From NCBI GenBank assembly GCA_027493525.1, contig JAOSKN010000001.1, positions 1,736,001-1,800,000 on the forward strand: DNA of 64,000 nucleotides. Reading direction: 5' to 3'. Made by a program: the position numbers and the translations under genes. This DNA is from Planctomycetota bacterium. GTDB lineage: Bacteria; Planctomycetota; SZUA-567; H5-PLA8. This document shows, piece after piece, positions 27,590 through 35,478 of the stretch. Positions within the stretch are counted from its first letter, which is position 1. The number at the start of each line of letters is the position of its first letter. The notes beneath the pieces are model-generated. The model was not told the DNA's origin. It saw only the letters and a program-made list of their open reading frames with translations, and did no database searches.

Positions 27590-29321
27590 CGAGGACCACC
27601 GAGCCGCGCTGGGGCTTCTCGTCCCGCAGGTAGCGCAAGGCCAGCCGCGAGCCGGGTTCGTGGCGGCGCAGCACGCCCAGGAGCGCCGGCCAGCTCCGCA
27701 CCGCCTGCCCGTCCAGGCCGGTGACCACGTCGTTCTTGCGCAGCCCGGCCTTCCAGGCGGGAGACGCTTCGACCACCTCGGCGAGCTTGATGCCTTCGAA
27801 GGCGGTCTCGCCCAGCGCGGGCCGGACGCCCAGGAAGGACTGCGGCGGGGATTCGACGACGCGGCCGGCGCGCAGGTCCTGGAGCGCTTCCAGCAGCCGC
27901 GGCGCCGGGGCGTAGAAGGCCACGCCGGACTGCGCGGCCCAGACTTTGCGGCGGTCCATCCGCGCGAGCAGCCCCAGGAACCGCCCGCGCAGGTCCACGA
28001 CCGCAGCCCCCGCGTCGGCCGCGCCCAGGCGCGCGTCGAGCTGCACGGCCTGCCCGTCGAAGCGCTCGAGGGCCGAGACCAGCCCCCAGTTCAACGGACC
28101 TTCGCTCGCGCCGCGCTCGGCGGAGCCCACCAGCGCGGCCAGTTGTCCCAGCCGCGGCGCCGGGCCCTCGGCCAGCTCCAACGCCGGCAGGCCGGCGGCG
28201 TCGTCCAGGAGCAGCGCGGCCACGTCCAGCCCCTGATGCCGGCCGCCCAGGCGCGCGCGCCGGCGGCGGCCGTCGCGCAGTTCGATCTCGAAGGGCCCCG
28301 AGGTTTCCGGGAGGCTCGAGGCCGCCATCAGGACCGTGCCCGCGGGCTGGACCAACACGCCGCAGACCGGCCCGTGCTCCGCGCCCGGCGCCCGGTCCGT
28401 ATCCGGCAGCGCTTCGGCGTGGCTGACCGGATCCGGGCCCTGGTCGGGCTGCTGGGCCTGCAAAGGCGGCTCGGCGCGCGCCTCGGCGCTGCGAATCCGC
28501 ACCACGCATTCGGCCACCTTCGCCGCGGCATCCCGCAACGCCCGTTCCAGGGGTTCGAGCGCCGCCGGCCGCGCCGGGGCGTCTTCCGGCGCCACGCCGG
28601 CCAACGCCTCGGCCAGGGCCGCGCGGATCGCCTGGATGGGCACCGCCGCGCCGCGCCCATCATGCCGGCTGTAGGCGAGGCTGAGCAGCCCCACCAGCCG
28701 GCCGTGCGCGTCCAGCAGCACGCCGCCGTCGGCCCCGAAGTTGACGCTCTGGTTGAACGTCAACGCCGGCCCCGCGTAGCGGCTGCGCTCGTCGTCGCTG
28801 CGCAGTTCGGCGTGCGCGATGAAGGTGGCCGCCTGCCAGTAGACCTCGCCGTCGCGTTCGAGCGTGCGGTGCGGATTGCCGGCCGCGTACACCCGCGCGC
28901 CGGGGCGCAGCTCCCGCGGGACGCCGCACGCCAGATGCGGCAGCGCCTGCCGCGTGTCCGCGCGGAGCACGACGGCCTCGACGGCCCCGGAACGCGCGAG
29001 CACGCGGGCCGGGAGGCGGCGCCCGTCGCGCAGGACGATGGCGATCTCGCGCGCGTTCGGAGGCACGGCCGTGGAAGCCGTCAGGACCAGCCCGTCCGCG
29101 TCCAGGAGCGCCCCCGCGCCGTAGTACGGCTGCCGTTCGGCTCCGGCCACGCAGGCGACGGCCACGACGGCCGGCGCGGCGCGCTCGTGGACGGCGACCT
29201 GTTCGGCTTCCAGGCTGGCAAGCGCCTGCGCGGCCGGGGACTCGGCGCATGCGGGCGCGGGCTGCCCGGCAAGCAGGGCCGCGGCGGCGCAAAGAACGAG
29301 AGGAGACAGGCGGGCGGGCAA
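27576..29321 (-). CDS. Double trypsin-like pseudoprotease with C-terminal PDZ
   Basis: About 581 aa using TTG at 29321, which has GGAGAGC about 8 nt upstream and starts a good signal peptide (PLVLCAAAALLAG); the frame extends to 29366. It holds two degenerate trypsin-like modules. In the first the His region reads LTASTAVP and the Ser region GADGGVLL; in the second LMAASSLP and AADAGAAVVD. So the catalytic His and Ser are missing in both. A PDZ domain ends the protein (FEGIKLAEVVEASPAWKAGLRKND). It precedes and overlaps the active HtrA gene, suggesting a partner, adaptor or regulator of that protease. Confidence 0.75.
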   Translation of the reverse strand: MPARLSPLVLCAAAALLAGQPAPACAESPAAQALASLEAEQVAVHERAAPAVVAVACVAGAERQPYYGAGALLDADGLVLTASTAVPPNAREIAIVLRDGRRLPARVLARSGAVEAVVLRADTRQALPHLACGVPRELRPGARVYAAGNPHRTLERDGEVYWQAATFIAHAELRSDDERSRYAGPALTFNQSVNFGADGGVLLDAHGRLVGLLSLAYSRHDGRGAAVPIQAIRAALAEALAGVAPEDAPARPAALEPLERALRDAAAKVAECVVRIRSAEARAEPPLQAQQPDQGPDPVSHAEALPDTDRAPGAEHGPVCGVLVQPAGTVLMAASSLPETSGPFEIELRDGRRRRARLGGRHQGLDVAALLLDDAAGLPALELAEGPAPRLGQLAALVGSAERGASEGPLNWGLVSALERFDGQAVQLDARLGAADAGAAVVDLRGRFLGLLARMDRRKVWAAQSGVAFYAPAPRLLEALQDLRAGRVVESPPQSFLGVRPALGETAFEGIKLAEVVEASPAWKAGLRKNDVVTGLDGQAVRSWPALLGVLRRHEPGSRLALRYLRDEKPQRGSVVLDARP

Positions 29322-29460
29322 CGTCCGCGCTCTCCGGCTGGTGGTCCCCCCCAGCCAGGCACGCAAAAGGCGGGTCTGCGAACTGTCTTAGGTGTCGGCT
29401 GAAAACGCGGGGGGCTTGAGGCGCTGGAGCGTGCGGAACGCGAAAATCGGGAGGGAGGGG

Positions 29461-29715
29461 TCAGGTCTTCTCGCAGATCTCGATGAACTCCTCGCGCCCG
29501 AGCTGCTCCAGGCGCTTGCCGCGCTTCTTGAGTTCCTCGTTGAACTTGAGCGCCTTCTCCTGCATCCGCTCGTGGGTGTCCTTCGAGCCGCCCACGAGCT
29601 GGAAGTTCTCCCCCCGCGTGACGCGGACGTGGCCGTCCTGGTTGTCCAGGCCCAGCCCCAGCAGCAGCGCCTTGGCTTTGGACTTCTTGCCGCGCGACGG
29701 CTTCTTGGCTTTCAT
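29461..29715 (-). CDS. Small basic protein, unknown
   Basis: 84 aa, Lys-rich N-terminus (MKAKKPSRGKKSKAK), then LLLGLGLDNQDGHVRVTRGENFQLVGGS and a helical charged C-terminus. No signal or membrane segment. I recognise the pattern only as a conserved-looking small protein; the basic head could contact nucleic acid. Preceded on the same strand by the frameshifted membrane protein gene, about 20 nt away. Confidence 0.6.
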   Translation of the reverse strand: MKAKKPSRGKKSKAKALLLGLGLDNQDGHVRVTRGENFQLVGGSKDTHERMQEKALKFNEELKKRGKRLEQLGREEFIEICEKT

Positions 29716-29734
29716 GGCTTCCGCCTCTCGGGCT

Positions 29735-30419
29735 TCAAGGGTCCATCGTTTCGGGCGCGGGCTGCGTCGCGTCGGTGCCGATCAGGATCTTGTCCAGCAT
29801 CGGGCCGTCTTCCTTCGGGGCCAGGACGAGCCGGTTGGGGCCTTTTTTCAGGGGAATGGCGCGCGGGGCGCTGCCGTCGCGCAACGCATGCCAGGCCCAT
29901 TTGTACGTCGTCTTGTCCACCTCGCCCTCGGTGTCCTCGATGGTGAACCAGTCTGCGCCGTTCAACTGCAGGTACACGCTGTTGCCGCAGGAATCGTGCC
30001 ACTTGGCCCGCAGGAAAAGGTAGTAGTCGTCGTCGCGAGGGACATCGACGATGTACTCGGCGCGTCCCGGCAGCGACCCCGGCTGGCCCTTCTCGTCCTC
30101 CAGCCCGCAAGACTTGATCCAGCCGTCGGGGATCTCGAGGAACTCGATGGGCTTGCCCATGCTGACCTTCTTCCTGAGAAAGATCTTTCTGCCCGGACTT
30201 CGGTTCGGTATCGTCCAGTTTGTCGGCCGACTCGCACTCCACGACCAGCTTGACGGGGGCGGCGATCTCGATGCCGCCGTGGGCCTCCGTCGGCTTCGGG
30301 GGAGTTGGCTCGACCGTCTTGAGGCTTGGTGGGGCCTCAGGCTGGGGCCGGTTGCCCCCGGCCATGACGACCATGACAATCACCGCGACCACGATGCCCA
30401 GCGCGACGGCTGCTTTCAC
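29735..30419 (-). CDS. Membrane-anchored beta-sandwich protein, frameshifted near 30190
   Basis: Start is likely GTG at 30419 (GGGAGG about 5 nt upstream), giving one N-terminal membrane helix (VALGIVVAVIVMVVMAGG), a Pro/Glu spacer and VKLVVECESADKLD. Then the frame changes between about 30180 and 30200: the sense reading resumes as IFLRKKVSMGKPIEFLEIPDGW, a beta-sandwich with DDYYLFLRAKWHDSCGN and NRLVLAPKEDGPMLDKI, ending at 29735. This domain resembles carbohydrate-binding modules of the CBM6/NPCBM kind. One base too many near the GGG or AAA in this interval explains the break. About 228 aa after correction. Confidence 0.6.
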
Positions 30420-30449
30420 ACGAACCTCCCAGGGTGGAGCACGACGCCA

Positions 30450-30462
30450 TGTCAAATTGACA
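30450..30462. promoter_or_regulatory. Palindrome TGTCAA-A-TTGACA in the 30420-30929 gap
   Basis: A perfect 6-bp inverted repeat with one central base, lying between the divergently transcribed membrane-protein gene (starting leftward at 30419) and the pseudopilin gene (starting rightward at 30930). It could be an operator; the TTGACA half also resembles a -35 box. The rest of the 510-bp gap is less GC-rich than its surroundings and contains no gene I can support. Confidence 0.35.
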
Positions 30463-30845
30463 CATACTCAAGTGCGTGCCGTCACCTCAAATGGATTTTC
30501 TCACAACTCTAAGGCCACTTCAAACCTTGATTGGACTGGAATTAAACAAATCGGGGCTCAGCCAGAGACCTTCCGGGTCCCCAATCTGTAAACATGCTAA
30601 TCTGACGCAGGATAGCGAGGAAAATAGCACCTGAGAAACACCTGGTGCATCTTTTTCTTGCAGTCAGGGATCTCGATAATCCGACATACCTCATTCAGAC
30701 ACACAGGATGTGAACATGGTGGGCTTTAGGCGGTAAGGTTGATTTTTTGACCCAGAAAGCCGAACCAGTCGCCAGCGAAGACCGTAGGAAGTTCGTTGTA
30801 GAATAGGTTTACGCACATAGGGGAGTTGACACGGCTTGCAATTGT

Positions 30846-30865
30846 GAGAGGGTTGCGCCCCTCTC
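30846..30865 (+). promoter_or_regulatory. Leader hairpin upstream of pseudopilin
   Basis: GAGAGGG, loop TTGCGC, CCCTCTC: a perfect 7-bp stem about 65 nt before the pseudopilin ATG. A TTGACA hexamer lies just before it (about 30825) but no good -10 follows. It may stabilise or regulate the transcript. Confidence 0.35.
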
Positions 30866-30929
30866 TGGGAACCGTTTCGTGGGGCTCGCCTGGGCAACCG
30901 CCAGGTGAACGAAGTCAAGGAGTGAAGCC

Positions 30930-31565
30930 ATGAGGCTCAAGATGAATCGGGGCTTTACCCTGGTGGAGCTGCTGGTCGTAATCGCGATCATCGGCATCCT
31001 GGCCGGGCTGCTGTTGCCTGTGTTGGCGCGCGCCAAGGAACAGGCCCGCCGCGCTCAGTGCGCGAGTAACCTGTCCCAGATCGGCAAGGCATGCAGCATG
31101 TATGCCGACGTAGGCGAGCATATGGGCCGCTTCCCAGCCGGCGCGGCGAATCCGATCGCCTCGATGGGCCTGCTCTTCAAGGGCTACGTCCAGGACGCGC
31201 GCGTCTTCCAGTGCGCGTCCAATCCGCTTGCTACCGACGGATTCATCGACACCACCGACGGAACCGAACCCACGGCGGACAACAATAACTCCGCCTACGG
31301 CTACGACGACCGCCATACCCAGAGCCACGGCATGGCCGGCATCGCGGCCGACTACGGCACGCTTGACGGCGGCGTGGGCAACTCCAAGAACCACGGCACC
31401 AGCAACGGTACGGGCGCGGGCCAGCAGTTCCTGCAAGGGGACGGCCACGTCGAATGGCTGCAGAAGCCCACGCGCGACCTGGAAGGCGAAGAAGACAAGA
31501 TCCACGATGACGATTCGGGCACGATCGGCGTGGACAACGACTCCGCAATCGGCAACGGGACCTAA
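30930..31565 (+). CDS. Type IV pilin-like pseudopilin, PVC H-X9-DG type
   Basis: 211 aa. A class III signal ([25 protein letters not shown]) with the prepilin peptidase cleavage site at G/F and E5 of the mature protein; start at 30930 or 30942. The C-terminal part carries the GDGHVEWLQ stretch characteristic of the abundant planctomycete/verrucomicrobial pseudopilin family, then an Asp-rich tail. Such proteins are processed by a prepilin peptidase and assemble in type II secretion-like or pilus systems. AAGGAG precedes the ATG. A strong terminator follows, so it is a single-gene unit. Confidence 0.85.
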   Translation: MRLKMNRGFTLVELLVVIAIIGILAGLLLPVLARAKEQARRAQCASNLSQIGKACSMYADVGEHMGRFPAGAANPIASMGLLFKGYVQDARVFQCASNPLATDGFIDTTDGTEPTADNNNSAYGYDDRHTQSHGMAGIAADYGTLDGGVGNSKNHGTSNGTGAGQQFLQGDGHVEWLQKPTRDLEGEEDKIHDDDSGTIGVDNDSAIGNGT

Positions 31566-31589
31566 GCGCCCCTGTCTTGACCGGCTTCA

Positions 31590-31621
31590 AAGCCCCTCCC
31601 AGCCGGGAGGGGCTTTTTTTT
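31590..31621 (+). terminator. Rho-independent terminator
   Basis: Stem AGCCCCTCCC / GGGAGGGGCT with loop AGCC (31591-31614) followed by T8. It lies 25 nt after the pseudopilin stop and just past the stop of the convergent Fpg-like gene at 31626. Confidence 0.93.
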
Positions 31622-31625
31622 GCCC

Positions 31626-32534
31626 TCACGTTGCCGGCTGCCCTTCCTCCCAGGCCTCGATCGTCCTCGGCCAATCGTCCTTGAGCAGGCGCGAGAGCGA
31701 ACGGTCGGCGAGCAGCTTCCCGCCGGTCTGGCAGCGCGGGCAGTAGTTCGTCTCGTTTTCGGCGTAGCGGATGCGCTGGACCCGCGTGCCGCAGGCCGGG
31801 CATGGCTTGCCGTACTTGCCGTGCACGGCGAACTCCGGCCGGAAGGCGGTGATCTCGCCGGCGCCCGGGAAGCGCTCGCCGAACTCCGCGCGCAGCCGCT
31901 CGAGCCCCCTCCCGAGCACGTCCCGGGCCGCCTTCAGCAGCCGCGCGCAGGCTTCGTCGTCCAGCCGGCCGGTCAACGCGACCGGGGAGAGCCCCGCGGC
32001 GTGGAGGATCTCGTCGCCGTAGGCGTTGCCGATGCCGTCGAAGAGGCGCGGGTTGGCCAGCGCGCGCTTCAGCGTCCGGTTCTCGCGCCGCAGCGCCGCG
32101 GCGAAAGCGGCCGCCTCGAGCGCGAAGACGTCCAGGCCGCCGGGATCGTGGGCCTTCAGCGCCGCCTCGCCGCGGACCACGTGGAGGCTCGCGCGTTTCT
32201 TCGTCCCGGCCTCGGTGAGCAGCAGCGCGCCGCGTTCGAAGGCGAAGGCCGCCAGGCCGATCTTCCCCGGCGCCTTGGCGCCCGGCGGCTCCCAGCGCAG
32301 GCGCCCGGCGATCATCAGGTGCAGGACCGCGAAGAGGTCCTCCTCGAACCCGAGCACGATCCGCTTCCCGAGCCGCCGGACCTCGCGCAGCGCGCGGCCT
32401 TCCAGCGCGAAAACGGGCGGCTCGACCGAACGGATCAGGAACGGGCTTGCGATGCGGACGCGCTCCAGCCGCTGCCCCGCCACGGAGCGGCGCAGGGCTT
32501 CCACGTAGAGCGTGACGTCGGGGAGTTCGGGCAT
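31626..32534 (-). CDS. Formamidopyrimidine-DNA glycosylase-like protein (Fpg/Nei family)
   Basis: 302 aa. Begins MPELPDV, so catalytic P2 and E3 are intact, with K57 (GKRIVLGF), the H2TH region (NPRLFDGIGNAYGDEIL) and a C-terminal zinc finger (CPACG...YCPRCQ). In canonical Fpg the finger carries Arg five residues before the third Cys (RGTxxC); here that place reads NETNYC. This marks a distinct subfamily and could alter lesion or phosphate contacts. Expected role: excision of oxidised bases. The 170-bp element lies between this gene and the DinB-like gene. Confidence 0.82.
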   Translation of the reverse strand: MPELPDVTLYVEALRRSVAGQRLERVRIASPFLIRSVEPPVFALEGRALREVRRLGKRIVLGFEEDLFAVLHLMIAGRLRWEPPGAKAPGKIGLAAFAFERGALLLTEAGTKKRASLHVVRGEAALKAHDPGGLDVFALEAAAFAAALRRENRTLKRALANPRLFDGIGNAYGDEILHAAGLSPVALTGRLDDEACARLLKAARDVLGRGLERLRAEFGERFPGAGEITAFRPEFAVHGKYGKPCPACGTRVQRIRYAENETNYCPRCQTGGKLLADRSLSRLLKDDWPRTIEAWEEGQPAT

Positions 32535-32590
32535 CGCGCGGCCCGCCTTCGGCGGTTCGAGAAGGGGCGTACCCGGAGCGCCGCGCCTAC

Positions 32591-32760
32591 CTCAGTACCG
32601 CGCCGCAGAAGTTCCTGACCCACTACTTGGGCCTTTTGGCCCGGCTCTTCGTTGCGCCTCGGTCACAGATCTTCGCCCCGATATGCTCCCTCGGCGCGCC
32701 TCGATCCGGTCCAAAATGCCCGGCGCATTGGGCCAGTTACTTCTGCGGCGCGGTACTCAG
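32591..32760. mobile_element. 170-bp TIR element, copy 2 (inverted relative to copy 1)
   Basis: Same length and near-identical to 18754-18923 when reverse-complemented, with outer ends CTCAGTACCGCGCCG on both sides. Its right-hand ~24 bp encode the last residues (LSTAPQK) and stop codon of the DinB-like gene, so that gene ends inside the element. Confidence 0.88.
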
Positions 32761-33204
32761 CGCCTTCGCCGCGTACGTCGCCTGCCCCAGGTGATAACTG
32801 AAATGGACCGCCAGCCGAGCCACGTGCGTGGCCAGCGTGTCGAACTTCGCGCCGCACGGCGTCGTCCAGGGCGCGGCGAGTTGCTCCGCCGTCAGCGCAT
32901 GCAGCGCGCGCGCGGCGACGCCGAGGCCCGTCTCGAGGTTGGCGAGCAGCGTCTCCTTGGGCACGCCGCGGTCGGCGAACTCCGCGGGCCGGTTCCGCGC
33001 ATACGCTTCGCCCAGGACGCCCAGGCCCAGGAAGTGCCGCAGGTTGCCGGCAAGATGGTGCGCCAGCGTCCCGATGCCGTTCCCGCCGCCGGGTCCGGGC
33101 TGCCAGAGCCGCGGCGGGTCCAGTTCGCGGACGAGCGCGAGCATCTTCGCGCCGTCGGCGGCCAGTTGTTCGGCGAGCTTGCGGGCCAGCAGCACGTCGC
33201 TCAT
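32737..33204 (-). CDS. DinB-like four-helix protein (DUF1572 type)
   Basis: 155 aa from the ATG at 33204 (GAAAGGA upstream; another ATG five codons earlier). Helices with LAHHLAGNLRHFLGLG near residue 50 and HVARLAVHFSYHLGQATY near the end place His residues at the DinB/YfiT metal-site positions. These proteins are often metal-dependent thiol transferases, but many are uncharacterised. The last residues and stop come from the inverted-repeat element. Confidence 0.72.
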   Translation of the reverse strand: MSDVLLARKLAEQLAADGAKMLALVRELDPPRLWQPGPGGGNGIGTLAHHLAGNLRHFLGLGVLGEAYARNRPAEFADRGVPKETLLANLETGLGVAARALHALTAEQLAAPWTTPCGAKFDTLATHVARLAVHFSYHLGQATYAAKALSTAPQK

Positions 33205-33327
33205 GGAAGATCCTTTCACGCTCTGCTTCGGTTGGCCAGTAGAACGCTTGCGCGGCGCGCATGCAATGCCGATTGTGCCGGCATGGCGGGGGTTCTATTC
33301 TCACGCTAACCCAAACCGGACGCCCCG

Positions 33328-35391
33328 ATGCTGCCCTTCGCGGCCGCCATTTTTCTCAGCGCGTTCCTGCTCTTTCAGGTCCAGCCCATGCTGGGCAAGA
33401 GCATCCTGCCGTGGTTCGGCGGCGGCCCGTCGGTCTGGACGACCTGCCTGCTCTTCTTCCAGGTGCTGCTGCTGGCGGGCTACCTGTACGCGCACCTGCT
33501 CAGCACGCGTCTGGCGGCAAGGTCGCAGGCGCTGCTGCACCTGGTCGTGATCGGGTTGGCCGCGCTGGCCCTGCCGGTGGCGCCGGGCGCCGGCTGGAAG
33601 CCCGCCGATCCCGGCTCGCCGGCGCTGTACATCCTGGGGCTGCTCGCCGCGGCGGTCGGGCTGCCCTACTTCGCGCTCTCGGCCACCGCGCCGCTCCTGC
33701 AACGCTGGGCCAGCCGGCTGGAGCCCGGGCGCTCGCCGTACCGGCTCTACGCGCTCAGCAACACCGGCTCGCTGCTGGCGCTCGCGAGCTACCCGTTCCT
33801 GGTCGAGCCGCTGCTGCCGCTGCGCGCGCAGTCGCGAATCTGGTCGGTTCTGTTCGTGGCCTACGGCGCGGGCTGCCTGGCCTGCTACCTGAAGGTGAAG
33901 GACCTTCCCGCCGAGGCCCCCGCGCCGGGGGACGCCGCCGGGCACGCGCCGCGCGGGAAGACGTGGCTCTGGCTGGGCTTGGCCGCGCTGCCTTCGGCGC
34001 TGCTCCTGGCGTCGACGTGCCAGATCACCCAGGAAGTCGCGCCCGTGCCGTTCCTGTGGGTGCTCCCGCTGACGCTGTACCTGCTCTCGTTCGTGATCTG
34101 CTTCGACCGCGAGGCCTGGTACCGGCGCGCGCCGTGGGGCGTGCTGCTGGCGCTGGCCAGCGCGCTGGCCTGCTACGCGCTCTTCGTCGGGGTGGACCTG
34201 GGGCTGGCCTGGCAGGTCGCGCTCTTCTCCCTGGCGCTCTTCGCCTGCTGCATGTGCTGCCACGGCGAACTGGCCCGCGCCAAGCCGCCGGCCGGCGGGC
34301 TGACGCGCTTCTACCTTTGTGTCTCGGCGGGCGGCGCGCTGGGCGGGCTCTTCGCGGCGCTGCTCGCCCCGCGGCTCTTCCCGAAGTACCTGGAGTTCCA
34401 CGCGGCGCTGGGCGGCTGCGCCGCGCTGACGCTGCTGGCCTGGAAGCTCGACCCGGCCTGCCCGCTCTCCCGGGGCCACCGCTGGCCCTGGGCCTACCTG
34501 TCGATCCTGCTCGCGGGGCTCTGGGGCATCCTCGTCGCGCTGGCGCTGCGGGAAGCGGGGCCGGAGGTGGTGGCGCGCTCGCGCAACTTCTACGGGGTGC
34601 TGACGGTCTATGCCTGCACGGACGGGGACGGCCGGGCCTATCGCGCGCTGGATCACGGGCGCATCCGGCACGGCACGCAGTACCTCGACCCGGACCTGCG
34701 GCGCAAGCCCACCGCGTATTTCGTAGAGGACAGCGGCGTCGCGCGCGCGCTGCTGCGGCACCCCGGCCGCGAGCTGCCCGGCGGCGACGGCGCGCTGCAT
34801 GTCGGCGTCATCGGGCTGGGCGCCGGGACCTTGGCCGCCTACGGTCGGGAGGGCGACCGCTTCCGCATCTACGAGATCGATCCGGACGTGCTTAAGATGG
34901 CTACGGCCTATTTCACGTATCTCGAAGACAGCGCGGCGCGCATCGAGTACGTGCTCGGCGACGCGCGCGTGAAGCTGGAAGAGGAACGCGAGGCCGGGCA
35001 GCTTCAGGAGTTCGACGTGCTGGTCGTGGACGCCTTCTCCAGCGACGCGATTCCGACGCACCTGCTTACGCGCGAGGCTTTCGAGTTGTACGAAAGCCAC
35101 CTGAAGCCCGAGGGGGTTCTGGCGATCCAGGCCACCAACCGTTACGTGGACGTGCGCCGGGAGGCGCGCCGGCTGGCCGAGGCACGCGGCTGGCGCGCGC
35201 TCTGGTTCGAGTGCAAACGTTCGCGAGGCCTGGGTCACATGCCCAACACCTGGGTGCTGGCCTCGCGGAACCCGGCGTTCCTGGACGATCCGCGCGTGGG
35301 GCCTTTCGCGCGCCCCTGGCGCCCCGGCGATGCCGACGCCCCGCTCTGGACCGACGATCGCGCCAGCCTCTTGCCGCTCCTGCAACCCTGA
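33328..35391 (+). CDS. Polytopic membrane protein fused to spermidine synthase-like domain (copy 1)
   Basis: 687 aa. The first ~430 residues contain about ten membrane helices (FLSAFLLFQVQPMLGKSILPWFGGGP at the start is typical of this fused family). The C-terminal ~220 residues form a methyltransferase-like Rossmann fold: VIGLGAGTLAAYG, YEIDPDV and VDAFSSDAIP, which corresponds to the polyamine synthase catalytic loop. Known as fused MFS/spermidine synthase; aminopropyl transfer has not been shown for most. A second, homologous gene follows immediately. Confidence 0.82.
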   Translation: MLPFAAAIFLSAFLLFQVQPMLGKSILPWFGGGPSVWTTCLLFFQVLLLAGYLYAHLLSTRLAARSQALLHLVVIGLAALALPVAPGAGWKPADPGSPALYILGLLAAAVGLPYFALSATAPLLQRWASRLEPGRSPYRLYALSNTGSLLALASYPFLVEPLLPLRAQSRIWSVLFVAYGAGCLACYLKVKDLPAEAPAPGDAAGHAPRGKTWLWLGLAALPSALLLASTCQITQEVAPVPFLWVLPLTLYLLSFVICFDREAWYRRAPWGVLLALASALACYALFVGVDLGLAWQVALFSLALFACCMCCHGELARAKPPAGGLTRFYLCVSAGGALGGLFAALLAPRLFPKYLEFHAALGGCAALTLLAWKLDPACPLSRGHRWPWAYLSILLAGLWGILVALALREAGPEVVARSRNFYGVLTVYACTDGDGRAYRALDHGRIRHGTQYLDPDLRRKPTAYFVEDSGVARALLRHPGRELPGGDGALHVGVIGLGAGTLAAYGREGDRFRIYEIDPDVLKMATAYFTYLEDSAARIEYVLGDARVKLEEEREAGQLQEFDVLVVDAFSSDAIPTHLLTREAFELYESHLKPEGVLAIQATNRYVDVRREARRLAEARGWRALWFECKRSRGLGHMPNTWVLASRNPAFLDDPRVGPFARPWRPGDADAPLWTDDRASLLPLLQP

Positions 35392-35478
35392 CGTTGCCAG
35401 CGGGCGGGCGCGCTCCTATTCTCATGCGGCGCAACCGGGAACCACCTCCCGGAGCCGGCCGCCAGGACCGCGTCCCTT

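Noticed and set aside
33301-35385. Long minus-strand frame opposite the first spermidine synthase-like fusion
   Set aside because: Arg/Gln/Ala-rich shadow without motifs; the plus-strand gene has clear helices and Rossmann motifs.
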